Origin: Sporomusa silvacetica DSM 10669
GTDB taxonomy: Bacteria; Bacillota; Negativicutes; Sporomusales; Sporomusaceae
DNA: 64,000 nt
Direction of reading: 5' to 3'
Assembly: GCF_002257705.1 (NCBI RefSeq)
Contig: NZ_LSLK01000163.1
Location: forward strand, 1 to 64,000
A program made the translations under genes and the position numbers. The first letter of the stretch is position 1. The number at the start of each line of letters is the position of its first letter. The notes below the pieces were generated by a model. That model was given only the letters and a program-made list of their open reading frames with translations. It ran no database searches and was not told where the DNA came from. This document shows positions 61,397 to 64,000 of the stretch, piece after piece.

Positions 61397-61877
61397 TTAT
61401 TTTAACTCCTTTTTCATTTCTTATTTGAATTAACTTATTACGCAAAAATTCCGGGATATATTTACCCCAGCCAATCCTATCAAAATTTTCCACAATGCTC
61501 ATTGCTTCAACACCAGCAAAACCGCAAATAGCCATAGAGCGCAAAGTATGTGTAGTCATTGCATTGTCAACGGTATGTGCGAGAGCAACAGCCGCAAAGA
61601 TAGCGACTTTCTTAAACAAGCCTCTTGTGCCTCGATTAGAGCCTAAACTATGGGTTTTCCAGGCTGCAAGTAAGCCTGTAACATAATCTGCAATCACTAG
61701 CTGGATTAGAGCGGTAATTTGCGCATCAATGCCCCCCACAGCGACAGAAAAAAATGCCCCAGCAATGGAGCAAAGTGCAATGATTTTTAATTCTGTTGCT
61801 GTATAGAGATTCGCCAACCACAAATACCACTCAGTTAATGTAGTGTTTATCAATTTCCCACCCCCATAAAATCGCAT
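61389..61877 (-). CDS. Phage holin (toxin-secretion/phage-lysis holin family)
   Basis: The 162-residue product has about three membrane segments (about 30-50, 55-72 and 88-108) and the family block QLVIADYVTGLLAAWKT with GTRGLFKKV. This matches the Bacteriophage_holin_4/TIGR01593 type. ATG 61877 or a TTG at 61853 (after GGGGGTGGG) may be the start. It would form membrane lesions releasing the endolysin. Confidence 0.88.
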   Translation of the reverse strand: MRFYGGGKLINTTLTEWYLWLANLYTATELKIIALCSIAGAFFSVAVGGIDAQITALIQLVIADYVTGLLAAWKTHSLGSNRGTRGLFKKVAIFAAVALAHTVDNAMTTHTLRSMAICGFAGVEAMSIVENFDRIGWGKYIPEFLRNKLIQIRNEKGVKING

Positions 61878-61973
61878 AAAAATAACCGCATCTCAGCGGC
61901 ATGGTTCTCGCGGTCTATGCATGTTATCACCCTTAATAAAATAACCGTTTACCAAAAAGGCAAACGGTTTGAT

Positions 61974-62648
61974 TCAATCGGCATCCAAAATCAGCGCTTC
62001 TGGGATTGGTTCGGTTGAAGAATATTTTTCTCGTATCCAGTTTATGCTTTTTTTTATAACGCGTGCAGGTATGCCCCCTACAATACTATTGTTGGGAACT
62101 TCGCCAGTAACAACAGAACCAAGTCCAACGATACTATTGTTATTAATATTAGCTCCTTTTAAGATTCTAGAATATGCTCCTACCCAAACATGGTTACCAA
62201 TAGTTATATTTTTATCAAAATTAATTCTCTTTCTAGTTTTAAGATCAATTATTGTATGCCCGTCACCGTTTGAGATGCTGATACCAGACGAAAACATGCA
62301 GTCATTGCCAATAGTTATACTCAAATTAGGTTCACTGACAAGAATATCTGTCCCACTCGAAGTCGTATAATTACCTAGTTTGATTAATTCGTTATTATCC
62401 CAAAACTTAAACAAACTATCCCTAATTTTACATCTTTCACCAATATTAAGTTTATTATTATTACCCAATACAATAATTCTTGTATTTCTCAATAACGTTC
62501 CTTTACCGATTTCAACTACATTATTATCTCCTGAAAAGACAATTTTAACTTCTTTAAGAACACCGTTATTAATAACAGTGTTACCTTTGCCATTGTCCTT
62601 TATCTTATAGCGGAAGATAGAGTGTAGCCAACTAAGACAATTTTGCAT
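61974..62648 (-). CDS. Hexapeptide-repeat acyltransferase
   Basis: The 224-residue product (ATG 62648 after AGGAGG) is a left-handed beta-helix protein. It has many hexapeptide turns (NNVVEIGKGTLLRN, NKLNIGERCKIRD, VWVGAYSRILKGANI) and the catalytic His in SNGDGHTI, with VGGIPARVI at the end as in the CatB/LacA group. In a prophage it could acylate surface polysaccharide and change phage sensitivity of the lysogen. That role is inference. Confidence 0.85.
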   Translation of the reverse strand: MQNCLSWLHSIFRYKIKDNGKGNTVINNGVLKEVKIVFSGDNNVVEIGKGTLLRNTRIIVLGNNNKLNIGERCKIRDSLFKFWDNNELIKLGNYTTSSGTDILVSEPNLSITIGNDCMFSSGISISNGDGHTIIDLKTRKRINFDKNITIGNHVWVGAYSRILKGANINNNSIVGLGSVVTGEVPNNSIVGGIPARVIKKSINWIREKYSSTEPIPEALILDAD

Positions 62649-62796
62649 AAATTTTCCTCCTGTATGGTGTTTTTGCGCCTTTAAGTATACCATAGATGTA
62701 CTACTTGGGGAAATTATACATACATTGGCGCTTTTTTATAACTTCTTTAGCGGCAAGGTTCGCGCGGCATCTAATCGCCTCCATATAATCTTCTAA

Positions 62797-64000
62797 TTAA
62801 ATCTTTGTAATTTTTACAATCGAATACGTTTCAACCACACCAGTGATACCGCAGAGAGCACCCAAAACGCTAGAACCACCAGCTGCTGACTGAATCCAAT
62901 GCTGTAACTCAAATACTTTCGCCGCAGAAATAGTGAATTTTGCGTATAAGGTGGATGATGCCCCATTGGCGTAAGTACCTGTCGAAGTAAGGCAATTATT
63001 TCCATATGCAATAGTAGTTGAATCTGTAATATTTTGCAAACGAGTACGATTGTTTCCAGCTGCATAAACAGGAGCGACAGCTTCAATAAGATATGTTCCA
63101 GATTGAAGTGTAAATTGATTACTAGATAGCGTTACTATACTGTCAGTATCAACTTTGATTGTATTGAGGTCGCGCGTATTCCAGGTACTAGCAGTTCCAG
63201 ATCCTCCACTTGTTCCAGACGTTTTTTCATCTGTAATAATGGCGTATGACGGGCTACTGTTTGAAGTGGTTGTAATTGACAAATTGGCACTACCGTCAAA
63301 ACTACCGCTACCAGTTACATCACCTGATAAAGTAATTGTTCTTGCAGTAGCTAACTTTGTAGCAGTAGCCGCATTGCCTGTTAGCGCCCCCACAACTCCA
63401 CCTGCTGCAGTTATTGCACCGGTAACGCCAAGAGTACTTGCCATAGTTACAGCACCGGTGAAAGCGGCCCCTGCAAGCGCTGCTTTTTCTGTACCCAATT
63501 CATTAAGCGCCGCCTGCACTGTGGTTGCACTTATAGTACCACTAGCCGTATTAGTTATGGCGCTTGCATCGTGTGCCGCAGCCGTAGCGGCTATATGGGT
63601 GGTCGCATTTGTAGCAGTTGCCGCATTCCCGGTGATAGTAGTCTGAACAGGATGCACATGCCCTTCTCTTGCAAATTTCCCATTATCAGTACCTACCGCA
63701 GCTGTCCCAGCAATTAAAGGGGTGGCTGCCGATGCCATTGCATGACCGTATTCTGTGGCCGAGGCTATGCCGTAGGTAGTGGCTGTCGATGCATGGTCTA
63801 TAGGTGCTTTAGTTGAATCAGCAACCGTTATATTAGCGCTCCCATCAAATGACACGCCATTAATTGTTCTTGCAGTAGCTAAAATAGTAGCAGTTGCTGC
63901 ATTGCCTGAGCAAGTAGTTGCTGTTGTAGCACTCGTAGCTGTTGTTGCTGTTGCGGCATTACCTGTTATAGTCGTCTGAGCTGGATGCACATGCCCTTCT
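62797..64000 (-). CDS. Phage tail fibre protein (partial)
   Basis: The frame runs past the right edge, so the N-terminus is missing. At least 400 residues are visible. There are long Ala/Thr/Gly-rich repeats of tail-fibre type (TTITGNAATAT, ARTINGVSFDGSANITV, EGHVHPVQ). The C-terminal part, about 130 residues, has beta strands as in C1q/TNF-like trimeric receptor-binding domains. The motif EGHVHP-QTTITGNAATAT occurs twice, about 340 bases apart. It lies upstream of the acyltransferase and lysis genes, as is usual. Confidence 0.87.
   Translation of the reverse strand, partial: EGHVHPAQTTITGNAATATTATSATTATTCSGNAATATILATARTINGVSFDGSANITVADSTKAPIDHASTATTYGIASATEYGHAMASAATPLIAGTAAVGTDNGKFAREGHVHPVQTTITGNAATATNATTHIAATAAAHDASAITNTASGTISATTVQAALNELGTEKAALAGAAFTGAVTMASTLGVTGAITAAGGVVGALTGNAATATKLATARTITLSGDVTGSGSFDGSANLSITTTSNSSPSYAIITDEKTSGTSGGSGTASTWNTRDLNTIKVDTDSIVTLSSNQFTLQSGTYLIEAVAPVYAAGNNRTRLQNITDSTTIAYGNNCLTSTGTYANGASSTLYAKFTISAAKVFELQHWIQSAAGGSSVLGALCGITGVVETYSIVKITKI

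Overview
The window looks like chromosomal DNA of an anaerobic diderm Firmicute of the Negativicutes (Sporomusaceae-like). The best single clue is an S-layer-homology outer-membrane porin (16.9-18.2 kb), a protein type typical of that class. The YvrJ/DUF2922/DUF1659 cluster, the molybdopterin enzymes, the sigma-54 activators and the anaerobic flavin/iron-sulfur enzymes fit the same group. The identification is inference; no rRNA gene is present to confirm it.

Layout. (1) 0-8 kb, minus strand: behind an IS30 remnant lies a four-gene operon with an AAA ATPase, a subtilisin-like protease, a 583-residue unknown protein and a protein with a C-terminal PD-(D/E)XK nuclease core. The first two resemble the IetAS anti-phage pair; the operon is read here as an extended defence island. 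(2) 8.1-10.3 kb: two tiny genes with duplicated GC-rich leaders, a dispersed GC-rich repeat, a frameshifted gene and an IS3 remnant. (3) 10.3-16.3 kb: a PucR-type regulator divergent from a 2-enoate-reductase-like enzyme, then an acetoacetate-decarboxylase-family protein and an iron alcohol dehydrogenase. (4) 16.4-19.3 kb: transposase wreckage around the porin. (5) 19-38.5 kb: two paralogous modules, each with a cytoplasmic molybdopterin oxidoreductase, a small two-cluster ferredoxin, very small zinc-ribbon proteins, a sigma-54 enhancer-binding activator and a recognisable -24/-12 promoter. Between them sit a transporter, an SDR and two nearly identical zinc alcohol dehydrogenase units made by segmental duplication. 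(6) 38.7-39.65 kb: a non-coding, very GC-rich block full of long inverted repeats. (7) 39.9-46.3 kb: a TetR-controlled RND efflux operon (permease frameshifted), with three copies of a shared operator-like palindrome, then a second TetR gene. (8) 46.4-51.25 kb: a small integrative element (integrase, XRE repressor, HTH protein, DnaD-like protein, SSB, iterons and DnaA boxes) ending at a tRNA-Lys 3' half. (9) 51.5-64 kb: a TctC-type lipoprotein, small phage-type genes, an unrecognised three-gene operon, a soluble chemotaxis transducer, and a prophage lysis/tail cassette (holin, amidase, cysteine peptidase, acyltransferase, tail fibre) that runs off the window.

Several genes here are too short to be found by an ordinary length cut-off. 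They are the zinc-ribbon peptides at 19074, 37580 and 38341, the tiny genes at 8659, 46423, 46518, 46669 and 54530, and possibly a hydrophobic peptide at 54073. Functional assignments come from motifs and context only; no database search was run.
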